Source: Butyrivibrio sp. VCB2006 (GTDB taxonomy: Bacteria; Bacillota; Clostridia; Lachnospirales; Lachnospiraceae). Taken from it: DNA of 64,000 nt. Positions 8,385 to 16,521 of this stretch are shown here, piece by piece. Position 1 is the stretch's first letter. Each line of letters starts with the position of its first letter. Position numbers and translations under genes: made by a program. The DNA is taken from assembly GCF_000420945.1 (NCBI RefSeq), contig NZ_ATVX01000004.1, forward strand, positions 248,001 to 312,000. Direction: 5' to 3'. Under the pieces are notes generated by a model, which saw nothing but the letters and a program-made list of their open reading frames with translations, was not told where the DNA came from and ran no database searches.

Positions 8385-10762
8385 CTCTTAATTCCCATAA
8401 TCTCGTAAATATAATCCATATCAAGACTCTCTCTAAGGCCCTTGGCAAGAAGATCGTACTGGCTATCCTTAAAGTCCTCGTAATCAGTAACGGATTCTGT
8501 TGATACCTTTTTACCCTTTGAGTCAGCCACCTTTCTAACTATCTCAGAGGCAATCTCCTTCTTGTCAAAAAAGCCATGAATGTAGGTTCCGTACACATTT
8601 TCCTGACAATATCCGGTTCCAGCAGATGTAAATTCAATTAGACCAGAATCATTCACTCCATCGCAAGGCTCCGTCTTGCCCATATGAATCTCATATCCTT
8701 TGACAGCACTTCCTTCAATCCCTGCCAGCACCCCGGTAGCCCCTACAACAGAGCCAGTATAGTTCGTCCTCACCTTTTCTTTTTTCAAAACAGTAGTAAC
8801 AGGTAGAAGCCCAAGTCCTTCTATGCTTCCGCCTTCCTCAACACCGTGAGGATCCGAAATCTCTTTTCCCAGCATCTGATAGCCTCCGCAGATTCCAAAG
8901 ATACAGCACCCTTCAGACGCTTTCCTAACTACTGCATCAGCCAGCCCATTTTCCTTAATAGCCCGCAAATCCGCTATGGTGTTCTTGGAGCCGGGAACTA
9001 TGATCATATCCGGATTTCCAAGGTCACGCACTTCGAAAACATATCTAACCGACACATCTTCCATCTGCTCAAAGGTGTCAAAATCCGTGAAGTTGGAAAT
9101 ATGTCCCAACCGCAAAACCGCTATATCAAAGGCCTTAACCTCTTTATTATCAAACCTCTCAGAAAGTGAGTCCTCGTCGTCAAGCTTAACCTTCATGTAA
9201 GGCACAACGCCTACAACCTTGGTCCTGCCGCGCTCTTCAAGAATCTTAATTCCATCGTCAAAAAGACGGGCATCCCCCCTGAACTTATTGACAATCACGC
9301 CCTTAACTCTTTCTCTTTCATTTTCATCAAAAAGATCCAGAGTTCCAAGAAGCTGAGCAAACACGCCGCCTCTGTCAATATCTCCAACGAGAAGCACCGG
9401 CACATCCAGCATCTGCGCCAATCCCATGTTCACGATGTCGTCCTTTTTGAGATTCATCTCAACAGGAGATCCAGCCCCCTCAATCACAATGATGTCCACC
9501 ATTTCAGAGAGCTCATCAAAGGCCGCCATAATATCCTTAACGTAATCTTTTTTGTGCCTGAAGTATTCCATGGCCTTCATATTGCCGATGACCTGGCCAT
9601 TTACAATGACCTGACTTCCGACGTCACTTGTAGGCTTTAACAGAATTGGATTCATAATGGCCTTAGGCTCTATCCTCGCGCACTCAGCCTGCATTACCTG
9701 GGCTCTTCCCATCTCCAAGCCCTCAGAAGTTATATAGGAATTAAGCGCCATGTTCTGAGACTTAAAGGGTGCAACCTTATATCCGTCATCAGAAAATATG
9801 CGGCACAGTCCCGCTGCAATTACGCTTTTTCCCGCATTGGACATTGTGCCTTGCACCATGATAACCTTAGCTCTGTGCTTATTTCCCAATGTCTCACTGC
9901 CCATTTCACTATTTATGCCAATTTCACTTACGGACTCACTATTACCATATTTACTATAATTCCCCAAGTCCGCCTCATTATCGCAGATTCTCTTTCCATC
10001 CCAAGGAGTTTCACCCAGTAGTTCAAGCTCCACATTTTCCAGGTGATATAGTTTCCTAATAAAACTTTCCGTGAACACCTCAGAAGGCGCACCAATCTTC
10101 ATTACACCTTCGTCGCCGATGCAAACCACAGTATCTGAAATATTCCTGGCTATGCCCAGTTCATGAAGTGACATGAGAACCGCCACGTTCTTTTCCCTGG
10201 CAAAAGACCTGATTTTCTCCACAATATCTATCTTGTGCCTGATATCAAGAAAGGATGTAGGCTCGTCTAAAACCAGCACCTCCGGTTCCTGGCAGATGGC
10301 TCTTGCCAGCAGCACTCTCTGCTTCTGCCCATCGCTGATATTGGAAAAGAGATTATCCTGAAGGTCAATCACATCGGTCCATTCCATAGCCTCTCTGACC
10401 TTTTCTTTATCAAGGTCAGATAATATTCCAAGGCCTCCCGTATATGGATATCTTCCGATTTCCACAACCTCTCTGCAGGTCATAAGCTCAGGCCTTATCT
10501 TGTAGGTCATAACAAGAGACATGCGCTTTGCAATCTCGCTTGCCTTGAGCTCATCCCTGTCATCGCCGTTTAGATAAATGACTCCGCCTCTTTTCTTAAG
10601 TTCCCCTGTAATGGTCTTAAGAAGCGTAGTTTTCCCGCAGCCATTGGGGCCAATGAGAGTGATAATCTTACCAGCTTCTACCTCAAAGCAAATATCTCTG
10701 ATAAGATCTGACTTATATCCAATATTCAGTTTGTCTGTTCTTATTCCCTTTAAATCAGACAT
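8381..10762 (-). CDS. Fusion of BtuD/FepC-type ABC transporter ATPase with adenosylcobyric acid synthase CbiP
   Basis: The 793-residue protein has two complete domains in one frame. Residues 1-250 form an ABC ATPase: Walker [10 protein letters not shown] (38-46), signature ISDGQKQR (142-149), Walker B VLVLDEP (162-168), then the switch histidine. Its Q-loop region reads MTYKIRP, without the usual glutamine. Residues about 300-793 form Cbi[10 protein letters not shown] (305-313), glutaminase motif [11 protein letters not shown] and the C-terminal [10 protein letters not shown] histidine. CbiP amidates adenosylcobyrinate diamide using glutamine and ATP. A hydrophilic linker (about 253-298) joins them. 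The upstream genes are the matching permease and binding protein, so the ATPase half should power that transporter. No frameshift or internal start with a clear ribosome binding site splits the frame. Confidence 0.93.
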   Translation of the reverse strand: MSDLKGIRTDKLNIGYKSDLIRDICFEVEAGKIITLIGPNGCGKTTLLKTITGELKKRGGVIYLNGDDRDELKASEIAKRMSLVMTYKIRPELMTCREVVEIGRYPYTGGLGILSDLDKEKVREAMEWTDVIDLQDNLFSNISDGQKQRVLLARAICQEPEVLVLDEPTSFLDIRHKIDIVEKIRSFAREKNVAVLMSLHELGIARNISDTVVCIGDEGVMKIGAPSEVFTESFIRKLYHLENVELELLGETPWDGKRICDNEADLGNYSKYGNSESVSEIGINSEMGSETLGNKHRAKVIMVQGTMSNAGKSVIAAGLCRIFSDDGYKVAPFKSQNMALNSYITSEGLEMGRAQVMQAECARIEPKAIMNPILLKPTSDVGSQVIVNGQVIGNMKAMEYFRHKKDYVKDIMAAFDELSEMVDIIVIEGAGSPVEMNLKKDDIVNMGLAQMLDVPVLLVGDIDRGGVFAQLLGTLDLFDENERERVKGVIVNKFRGDARLFDDGIKILEERGRTKVVGVVPYMKVKLDDEDSLSERFDNKEVKAFDIAVLRLGHISNFTDFDTFEQMEDVSVRYVFEVRDLGNPDMIIVPGSKNTIADLRAIKENGLADAVVRKASEGCCIFGICGGYQMLGKEISDPHGVEEGGSIEGLGLLPVTTVLKKEKVRTNYTGSVVGATGVLAGIEGSAVKGYEIHMGKTEPCDGVNDSGLIEFTSAGTGYCQENVYGTYIHGFFDKKEIASEIVRKVADSKGKKVSTESVTDYEDFKDSQYDLLAKGLRESLDMDYIYEIMGIKR

Positions 10763-10876
10763 CTAAATCCAAATACTCCATATCTAAATTCTTTATTCAG
10801 ATCTTCTATATATAATCCAATTCATCGATAATTATTCATTATTCGATGTTTCACTAAACAAATGACCATCTTCCTA

Positions 10877-11893
10877 TTACTTGTTCGTTGAATTACCTGC
10901 CCTTCGAATCATCATGAATATTACCACCGGCACCAGGAAAAGAGCTGTCACTGAGCTGATACTGACTTCCGTCGGTGCAAAAACAGTTCTGGCGATAAGA
11001 TCGCAAAATAGCGTAACCAGCGCTCCCCCAAGGAAGCTGGCCGGGATCATCACATGGGCACTGTCTGTTTTAAGGCTGGTTCTCACAAGATGAGGCACCG
11101 CAATTCCAACAAAAGAAATAGGTCCTGCGAAGGCTGTAACACAGGCTGCCAGAAGACTAGAAATAAATATCAGCATCACCCGAAGGAACTTTATGTTAAC
11201 ACCGACGCTCCTTGCGTAGGCCTCTCCAAGCCTGTAGGCATTCATTGGCTTTAATATGAAAACGGTCATCAAAAGACAACACGCCACAATCACAGTTATA
11301 ACCCTGATCTGAGCCCAGTTAACTCCGGACAAGCTTCCCATGGACCAGTTGTGAAGGTTAACAATATTGGAATCATCTGCAAAGGTCACCACAAAATCCG
11401 TAATAGCCGAGCAAATGTAGCCAATCATGATACCGCACACCACCAGTACGCTCATGCTCCTAACCTTTACTGAAATCAGGAGAACAAAAACCATGGCAAG
11501 GCTTGCGCCCACGAATGCCGACAGAACCATCATGTTAAGCCCCATCTCTTTTCCCAGGGACAAAAAGAAAATCATGGTGATTGCCACAAAGAGCTTGGCT
11601 CCTGAAGAAATGCCCAGAACAAAGGGGCCCACTATAGGGTTTCCAAAGAAGGTCTGCAAAAGATATCCCGAAAGAGCCAGCGCTCCCCCAAGTAAAATCG
11701 CAGAAACTGCCCTTGGAAGGCGGATATTCATTATTATGTTGTAATTAGTTGATCCGGATTCCTCCCCGAATATAATCCCAAAAGCCTCACCGGTAGAAAC
11801 ATGAGCACTTCCCAGCACTATGTTAACTACGAAGAAAGCCAGGATGAGAATTATGATCAGGCAAAAGAAATTTCCGCAGCGTCTTTTACTCAT
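10877..11893 (-). CDS. BtuC/FecCD-family ABC transporter permease
   Basis: This integral membrane permease of 338 residues has about ten hydrophobic helices. It carries FecCD hallmarks: RLPRAVSAILLGGALALSG near residue 60, GISSGAKLFVA, and AGPISFVGIAVPHLVR before the last helices. It forms an importer with the binding protein upstream (stop 3 nt before this start) and the ATPase half of the downstream fusion. The cobalamin riboswitch and gene context point to corrinoid or a related tetrapyrrole as substrate. Iron-siderophore or heme transport by the same family cannot be excluded from sequence. Confidence 0.93.
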   Translation of the reverse strand: MSKRRCGNFFCLIIILILAFFVVNIVLGSAHVSTGEAFGIIFGEESGSTNYNIIMNIRLPRAVSAILLGGALALSGYLLQTFFGNPIVGPFVLGISSGAKLFVAITMIFFLSLGKEMGLNMMVLSAFVGASLAMVFVLLISVKVRSMSVLVVCGIMIGYICSAITDFVVTFADDSNIVNLHNWSMGSLSGVNWAQIRVITVIVACCLLMTVFILKPMNAYRLGEAYARSVGVNIKFLRVMLIFISSLLAACVTAFAGPISFVGIAVPHLVRTSLKTDSAHVMIPASFLGGALVTLFCDLIARTVFAPTEVSISSVTALFLVPVVIFMMIRRAGNSTNK

Positions 11894-11896
11894 TCT

Positions 11897-13567
11897 TTAA
11901 TCCAGTTTGTTCAAATATGTATAGTTTCTGTCAGTATCCGTAAATACCGCATTAAGGTCTTTCATGAACTCGCCCATTCCGGTGATCTGCTGAAAGAGAT
12001 TTCTGTCCGTGCAGTAAACATTGCCTTCCTTAACAGCCTTAAAATCCTTAAACAGCTCATTTTTGCGAATCAGCTCGTTTATAGATGAAATCTCGCCGCC
12101 AATTGTGCTGTTGTAAATGATTATGTCCGCCTCACAGGCCTCTGCATAGAACTCTTCCATCTGCATATTCATGGTGGACAGAGCATTTTCGCCCTCTCCT
12201 GCTCCTGTGAGACAATAGTTTCCGCCGGAAAGTTCAATCATCTTGGTGATATAGTCACCGGACTTTCTGACATTGATAAGCCCTCCTGCTGTCACATGGA
12301 AAAAAGCTACTGTCTTACCGGTATTTGTATTGTCATTCATGATAGGCTCTATGATTTCAAGCTGCTTTTCAAAATACTCATCAGCCTCTTTTTCATGGTC
12401 AAATAAAAGTCCGTAAAGCTTAATCCACTCAAGTCTTCCAAGTGGGTGCTGCTCATAGCTTGATGTCTCCACCAGAACCGGAATTCCAAGCTCATTTAGC
12501 TTTTCTTTTACCGCTGGCTCATGGTAGATCATAGTGTTCTCAATAGCCAGATTGCAGCCACTTCCAAGGATAAGCTCATAGTCTGGAGCCCGGTATTTAC
12601 CGGCATAGACCAGGTTTCCGCTCTCCATGGCTCTTTTGGCATCATCTATGTACCAGTCGCTTTCTCTTGTGCCGGAAAGCTTTACCATATCAAGGGCTCC
12701 GCAGGTATTTATAAGGTCCATGGCGGCGGTGGATACGAGATAAGTCTTATCCAGAGGCTTTTGCAAAATTACAAGGTCATCAGGAAGGCCCGCAGGAGCT
12801 TCCTTTCCTTCCGGCACTACCAGATACTCTCCTGAATTAGCTATGGAAACAAGGGCATAATCGCCGTAATTATCGATTGTAAAACCAGTGGCATAGGCAA
12901 GCTTAGTGTTTCCCGTATATGCCAATCCTGAATTTTCAAGAATCTGTTTTACCTTTTTTATACCTTCACTATTGTAGCCATTACCTACAACAGTGACTTT
13001 TCTGTAATCATCTATATTGTTTTCTTCAGATATACCTATTTCTGTACTATCTGAATCAGCTTTCGCCTCATCAGTAGTTTTTTTTGCGTCTCTGACCTCT
13101 CCCCAAGTGATCCTATACTCAATCTCATGAGGTGTGCTCATGGCAGTGGTATCGCCGATAACAGTTAGTGTCCCGGTAATACTATCTATATCTACAGTAA
13201 AGGTGGATTCGCCACCATTATTCTCATTCTCATATCTGACTCCATTAACAATCATGTAGTCGTATTTTTTGCTACTCCACACAAATCTGGCAGTCAAATT
13301 TCCACTATCATTTGTTACTTCAACCGGAGATTTTATGCAGGCTTTCCCGGTGCCGCCCTGGAAATCGATATCAATAAACATCGTTTCTGCCAATGAACTG
13401 GTAGAATTTGAATCCATCACATCTTCATTAACACTTGCAACAGTCGATGTTTCCTCATTAGCAGAAGTAACCTCCTGCCGGCCGCAGGAGGTCACAAAAA
13501 TAGTTCCAAGTAAAAAAATCAGAAAAACTATGTACTTTTTCAAAATACATTTAGAAAATCTAGTCAT
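11897..13567 (-). CDS. ABC transporter substrate-binding lipoprotein (BtuF-like) with N-terminal beta-sandwich domain
   Basis: The 556-residue protein has a signal peptide ending in lipobox VTSC (Cys28), so it should be anchored outside the membrane. Residues about 60-165 form a beta-rich module (ARFVWSSKKYDYMIVNG, then TAMSTPHEIEYRITWG) that resembles accessory modules on tetrapyrrole/metal-related lipoproteins of Lachnospiraceae; this is recalled similarity, not a search. A hydrophilic linker follows. From about 190 it is a class III binding protein like BtuF/FepB, with PDYELILGSGCNLAIENT and the helix-rich second lobe. The gene sits between cbiK and the permease. The ligand is inferred as corrinoid from the riboswitch. 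Confidence 0.9.
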   Translation of the reverse strand: MTRFSKCILKKYIVFLIFLLGTIFVTSCGRQEVTSANEETSTVASVNEDVMDSNSTSSLAETMFIDIDFQGGTGKACIKSPVEVTNDSGNLTARFVWSSKKYDYMIVNGVRYENENNGGESTFTVDIDSITGTLTVIGDTTAMSTPHEIEYRITWGEVRDAKKTTDEAKADSDSTEIGISEENNIDDYRKVTVVGNGYNSEGIKKVKQILENSGLAYTGNTKLAYATGFTIDNYGDYALVSIANSGEYLVVPEGKEAPAGLPDDLVILQKPLDKTYLVSTAAMDLINTCGALDMVKLSGTRESDWYIDDAKRAMESGNLVYAGKYRAPDYELILGSGCNLAIENTMIYHEPAVKEKLNELGIPVLVETSSYEQHPLGRLEWIKLYGLLFDHEKEADEYFEKQLEIIEPIMNDNTNTGKTVAFFHVTAGGLINVRKSGDYITKMIELSGGNYCLTGAGEGENALSTMNMQMEEFYAEACEADIIIYNSTIGGEISSINELIRKNELFKDFKAVKEGNVYCTDRNLFQQITGMGEFMKDLNAVFTDTDRNYTYLNKLD

Positions 13568-13576
13568 GAATAATCC

Positions 13577-15229
13577 TTATTTCTCAGGAGATGCCACTAC
13601 TACCTTGTGGTCGTACCACTTGCCCTTTGTTCCGATAAGTGCAAGATCAAATTCCTTATCAAGATAAGGAACAGGAACATCAAAGCCGTTTACTGTTTCT
13701 GTAGTTCCATCGCTGTACTTAACCTCATCCTTGGTTGGCTCAAGGAGCTTAGCTCCGTCCTTCTTGGCATCCTCTGCAAGACCGGGATAAAGATTAACTA
13801 TATTCTCTGAAGGAAGAGAAATGTGAATTGTCATCTCGCCGTTCTTTACAGTGAGTGTTCCGTAATCATCATAAGCTTCATTAACCTTGAACATTGAACT
13901 GTCGGAAGTAAACTTTGCCTGATACTCGCCATCTGCAAGAGTCTCAGCGGGAACAACTATATCTGAACTGGCAATACCTACGTTTCCAATAGCCTCTGTG
14001 GTATGAGCAACATAAAGATCCTTAATCTCATCAATTCTTCCCAGGCCCTCGATCTGACAATCTACAGTTTCAAATGCTCCTGATGCTGTAAACATGCTCT
14101 TCCAAGTATCCTCGTCATCACCTGCCATATCGTTGTTGGCATGGTCACCGGCAACAACCATAAGAGGTCTTAAGATAACCTTGGTGTAACCGGCTTCCTT
14201 AACAGCCTCGATAACATTCTCACAGGCTGTCTCTTCAGGCTCACCTTCAACTGTTCCGATGAATACGTTGTCGTATTCAAGCTCTTTCATCACAGTTGCC
14301 ATCTGGCTGTAGCTAACCTTGGCTGTATGAGCTGTTCCATGTCCCATGAATACAAAAGCTGTCTTGTCAGCATCTGCATTTGCAAGCTTCTCATAGCCAG
14401 AGGCCTTAACTGCTGCCTCAACAACTGCTTCAGCAACAGCTTTTTTGTCATCATTGATAACTGTTGCATCGCTTCCAACTTCACCAAGAAGAGGCTCAGC
14501 TACGGTTACGCTCTCGAACTTGTCTGCATACTTCTCAAGAGCATCTGTAAGCTCGTCGTACTCAGCTCCGTGCATAAGGTGAGTTGGCTGAACCACGAGA
14601 TTTTTAACCCCGTTTGCTACAGCTCTTTCAAGAGCCTGCTCCACGTTGTCAATCTTCTCGCCATCCCTTGCCTGAACGTGGTTGATGATGATCTGAGCTG
14701 TAAATGCTCTTCTAACTGACCAGTCAGGGAAAGCTGCTGCAATAGCTTTCTCAACGCCGCTGATATCCTCTACTCTGCTGTCGTTAAAAGAGGTACCAAA
14801 GCTCACTACAAGTATCTCATTCTCACCAATATCATCTGAATTAAGGGGATCGTCCTTGGATGCATCTCCAGTATCTCTTCCAAAGTAGTCAGGATCTGCA
14901 TCTTCGCCCTCTACCATTTCTTTCTGTTCATCTGTAAGAGCATCCCAAGCTTCCTTGGCTTTCTGGCAAAGCTCATCTGTCTCATCAGTTCTTTCCTGAA
15001 CATAGATTGCATCAATTAAATCCGCAACTTCCTTAGCTCTTTCTTCATCGCTCATCTCTGTTGTCTCCGATGCTGTTTCTGACTGTTCCTGTGCAATAAT
15101 TTCTGCTACAGCCTCAGTATCCATGGTTACTTCCTCAGCAGGTACATCTGTTCCTGCAGCTCCGCAGCCTGCCAGAACTGAAAATGCAGTTACACCGGCA
15201 AGTACAATTGTAAGTAGTTTTTTCTTCAT
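13577..15229 (-). CDS. cbiK: Exported lipoprotein sirohydrochlorin cobaltochelatase, CbiK type
   Basis: CbiK inserts cobalt into sirohydrochlorin. The chelatase core spans about residues 138-395: ILVVSFGTSFNDSR at its start, PTHLMHGAEYD (about 215-225), MGHGTAH with candidate ligand His296, and VVAGDHANND carrying the second histidine. Unusually, the protein begins with a lipoprotein signal (VLAGC, Cys22), so it should sit outside the membrane. A charged helical segment (about 55-112) precedes the core and a beta-rich domain (about 425-550) follows it, giving 550 residues against about 260 for cytoplasmic CbiK. It has a strong AAGGAGG site and is the first gene after the riboswitch. Confidence 0.92.
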   Translation of the reverse strand: MKKKLLTIVLAGVTAFSVLAGCGAAGTDVPAEEVTMDTEAVAEIIAQEQSETASETTEMSDEERAKEVADLIDAIYVQERTDETDELCQKAKEAWDALTDEQKEMVEGEDADPDYFGRDTGDASKDDPLNSDDIGENEILVVSFGTSFNDSRVEDISGVEKAIAAAFPDWSVRRAFTAQIIINHVQARDGEKIDNVEQALERAVANGVKNLVVQPTHLMHGAEYDELTDALEKYADKFESVTVAEPLLGEVGSDATVINDDKKAVAEAVVEAAVKASGYEKLANADADKTAFVFMGHGTAHTAKVSYSQMATVMKELEYDNVFIGTVEGEPEETACENVIEAVKEAGYTKVILRPLMVVAGDHANNDMAGDDEDTWKSMFTASGAFETVDCQIEGLGRIDEIKDLYVAHTTEAIGNVGIASSDIVVPAETLADGEYQAKFTSDSSMFKVNEAYDDYGTLTVKNGEMTIHISLPSENIVNLYPGLAEDAKKDGAKLLEPTKDEVKYSDGTTETVNGFDVPVPYLDKEFDLALIGTKGKWYDHKVVVASPEK

Positions 15230-15273
15230 AATATGCCTCCTTATATATATCAGATAAACCCGGATTTTAGAAT

Positions 15274-15342
15274 AGAATGTCGCTTACGACATTCTTGCGC
15301 CGAGCGCGGTTGCATTTATGCAACATATTCATATCGCGCAAG
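15274..15342 (-). other. Two nested stem-loops in the cbiK leader
   Basis: Between the riboswitch and cbiK the leader can form two structures. One is a perfect stem AGAATGTCG/CGACATTCT (15,274-15,295). The other is an outer stem CTTGCGC/GCGCAAG (15,294-15,300 with 15,336-15,342) enclosing an inner hairpin GTTGCAT/ATGCAAC (15,309-15,324). None is followed by a T-run, so they are not simple terminators. They could affect translation, RNA stability or processing. Confidence 0.5.
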
Positions 15343-15391
15343 TGTGCATAAAAAATACCCATATCGGAAATAATCCAACATGAGTATTGTG

Positions 15392-15422
15392 CACACGAAA
15401 AACACAGGGTTATGCACCCTGT
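15392..15422 (-). terminator. Possible riboswitch-controlled intrinsic terminator
   Basis: On the minus strand ACAGGGT-GCATA-ACCCTGT forms a 7-bp stem followed directly by GTTTTTCG. It lies about 55 nt downstream of the B12 box and about 175 nt before cbiK, the expected place for an expression platform. The competing antiterminator pairing is not obvious to me. Confidence 0.5.
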
Positions 15423-15474
15423 AAATTCGGTACGACCAATTACTCGTGATCCGGAATATCCTTCCTGTACCAGC

Positions 15475-15701
15475 TCTATGGCAGGTTTCCTGGCTCATGC
15501 ATCATCACACTGTCATCTGCCTTCCCAGAAAAAGGACTATCTAATTCCATTTTCCAGTGGTCACAAACTGCGATAACAGTACTCCGCATTTACAGTGACG
15601 AGTTCGCTCAGGTCTTGCACCTGCTTCCCTTTTACCCTCTGCAGCAAGGGGCTGGCAAATCGAAAACATCGCCAGTCCGCTAAGCTCAGCGGCACCATAA
15701 A
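15475..15701 (-). ncRNA. Cobalamin (B12) riboswitch
   Basis: Reading the minus strand, a P1 stem forms between TTTATGG (15,701-15,695) and CCATAGA (15,481-15,475). The core elements follow in order: AAAAGGGAAGCAGGTGCAAG, CACTGTAAATGCGG (15,597-15,584) and the B12 box AGCCAGGAAACCTGCC (15,495-15,480), which matches the family consensus closely. The element precedes the whole cobalamin synthesis and uptake operon. Adenosylcobalamin or a related corrinoid is expected to switch the operon off. Confidence 0.95.
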
Positions 15702-15724
15702 ACTTTATGTATTTATTTGCTTGC

Positions 15725-15753
15725 ATTGTAGCATATCTATTTTATATGCTCAA
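15725..15753 (-). promoter_or_regulatory. Sigma-70-type promoter of the cobalamin operon
   Basis: On the minus strand TTGAGC and TACAAT are separated by 17 nt, ending just upstream of the riboswitch P1 stem. Transcription would start near 15,718. Confidence 0.75.
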
Positions 15754-15788
15754 GTTACCGGTATAAGAACGCTGATTTCTTCAATATT

Positions 15789-15817
15789 AAAAAGGGCATT
15801 CCTTAGCGGAACACCCC
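15789..15817 (-). terminator. Intrinsic terminator of the feo operon
   Basis: On the minus strand a GGGTGTTCC/GGAATGCCC stem with a GCTAA loop is followed by TTTTT. It lies about 40 nt beyond the stop of the last feo gene and separates that operon from the cobalamin promoter. Confidence 0.75.
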
Positions 15818-15856
15818 AAAATAATAATGTAATTTCTAATTAAATCCATACGAAGA

Positions 15857-16216
15857 TTATTTAATTGATGTCACTTTGTATCCCATTTCTTCGATGGCTT
15901 TTTGAAGGACACAGTCCTCAACATCCTTTTCAAATTGAACAACCGCCTGTTTTTTCCGCAGGTTCACTTTGGCTGATACTCCATCAATTCTGTTAATTCC
16001 ACGCTTAACTCTGTTTACACAGTTCTCACAAGTCATGCCATCGATCTTGAAGGTTTTAGTCTTGAGAATCGGACCATTCAGCTTTTTATCCGGCTCTTTT
16101 ACCACAGAGCCTCCACCACAGCAGCCGCCCTCTCCCTTAAAGTGCTTAATAGAGCCCCTTGCCGCAATGATGAGCACTACCACCAGAATTATGATTATCA
16201 ACGCATTTGTTGTCAT
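15857..16216 (-). CDS. FeoB-associated Cys-rich membrane protein fused to an HMA metal-binding domain
   Basis: The 119-residue protein starts with one membrane helix (about 4-18), then RGSIKHFKGEGGCCGGG, the pattern of the small FeoB-associated Cys-rich membrane proteins. From about residue 50 it continues as a heavy-metal-associated domain with GMTCENC (CxxC), as in copper chaperones. It directly abuts the FeoC-like gene (stop and start adjacent) and is the last gene of the feo operon. The likely role is handling of ferrous or another soft metal ion at the inner face of the membrane near FeoB; this is inferred. Confidence 0.85.
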   Translation of the reverse strand: MTTNALIIIILVVVLIIAARGSIKHFKGEGGCCGGGSVVKEPDKKLNGPILKTKTFKIDGMTCENCVNRVKRGINRIDGVSAKVNLRKKQAVVQFEKDVEDCVLQKAIEEMGYKVTSIK

Positions 16217-16504
16217 TTATACTACCTCGTACATTTCTCCCATATTCTTAAAGCCCCCCTCAGGAAGGCAGGAGCTGCAAGCAGAATGGCCACTTCCATG
16301 GCTCCCCCCGCAGTTTCCTCCGCAGCCATCTGTGCAGTTTTCACCGCATCCGGCGCAGGATAAATCAACTTTCTTGATCACCCCGATGTTTGTCAGGTAC
16401 TCAAGTTGTCTTTTTACATCCTCTTCAGAGGTCTTAAGTTCAATTGCCAAAAGCTTAGTCGTTCTGGCATGTCCGTCCCTTAGAAGATTTAATAGTTCTG
16501 TCAT
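16217..16504 (-). CDS. FeoC-like winged-helix protein with Cys-rich tail
   Basis: Residues 1-50 look like a small winged-helix domain (LLNLLRDGHARTTKLLAIEL, then VKRQLEYLTNIGVIKKV), as in FeoC. After it comes a tail with eight cysteines and two histidines (CAGCGENC, CGGNC, HSACSSC). FeoC-type proteins bind an Fe-S cluster or iron through such cysteines and modulate FeoB. The position immediately after feoB supports this role. The cysteine number and spacing are richer than in enterobacterial FeoC, so the metal or cluster is open. Confidence 0.8.
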   Translation of the reverse strand: MTELLNLLRDGHARTTKLLAIELKTSEEDVKRQLEYLTNIGVIKKVDLSCAGCGENCTDGCGGNCGGSHGSGHSACSSCLPEGGFKNMGEMYEVV

Positions 16505-16521
16505 GTTTGCCTCTTTCTATT

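Noticed and set aside
15316-15726. Two small minus-strand frames in the cobalamin leader
   Set aside because: They lie inside the riboswitch aptamer and leader and have no ribosome binding site.
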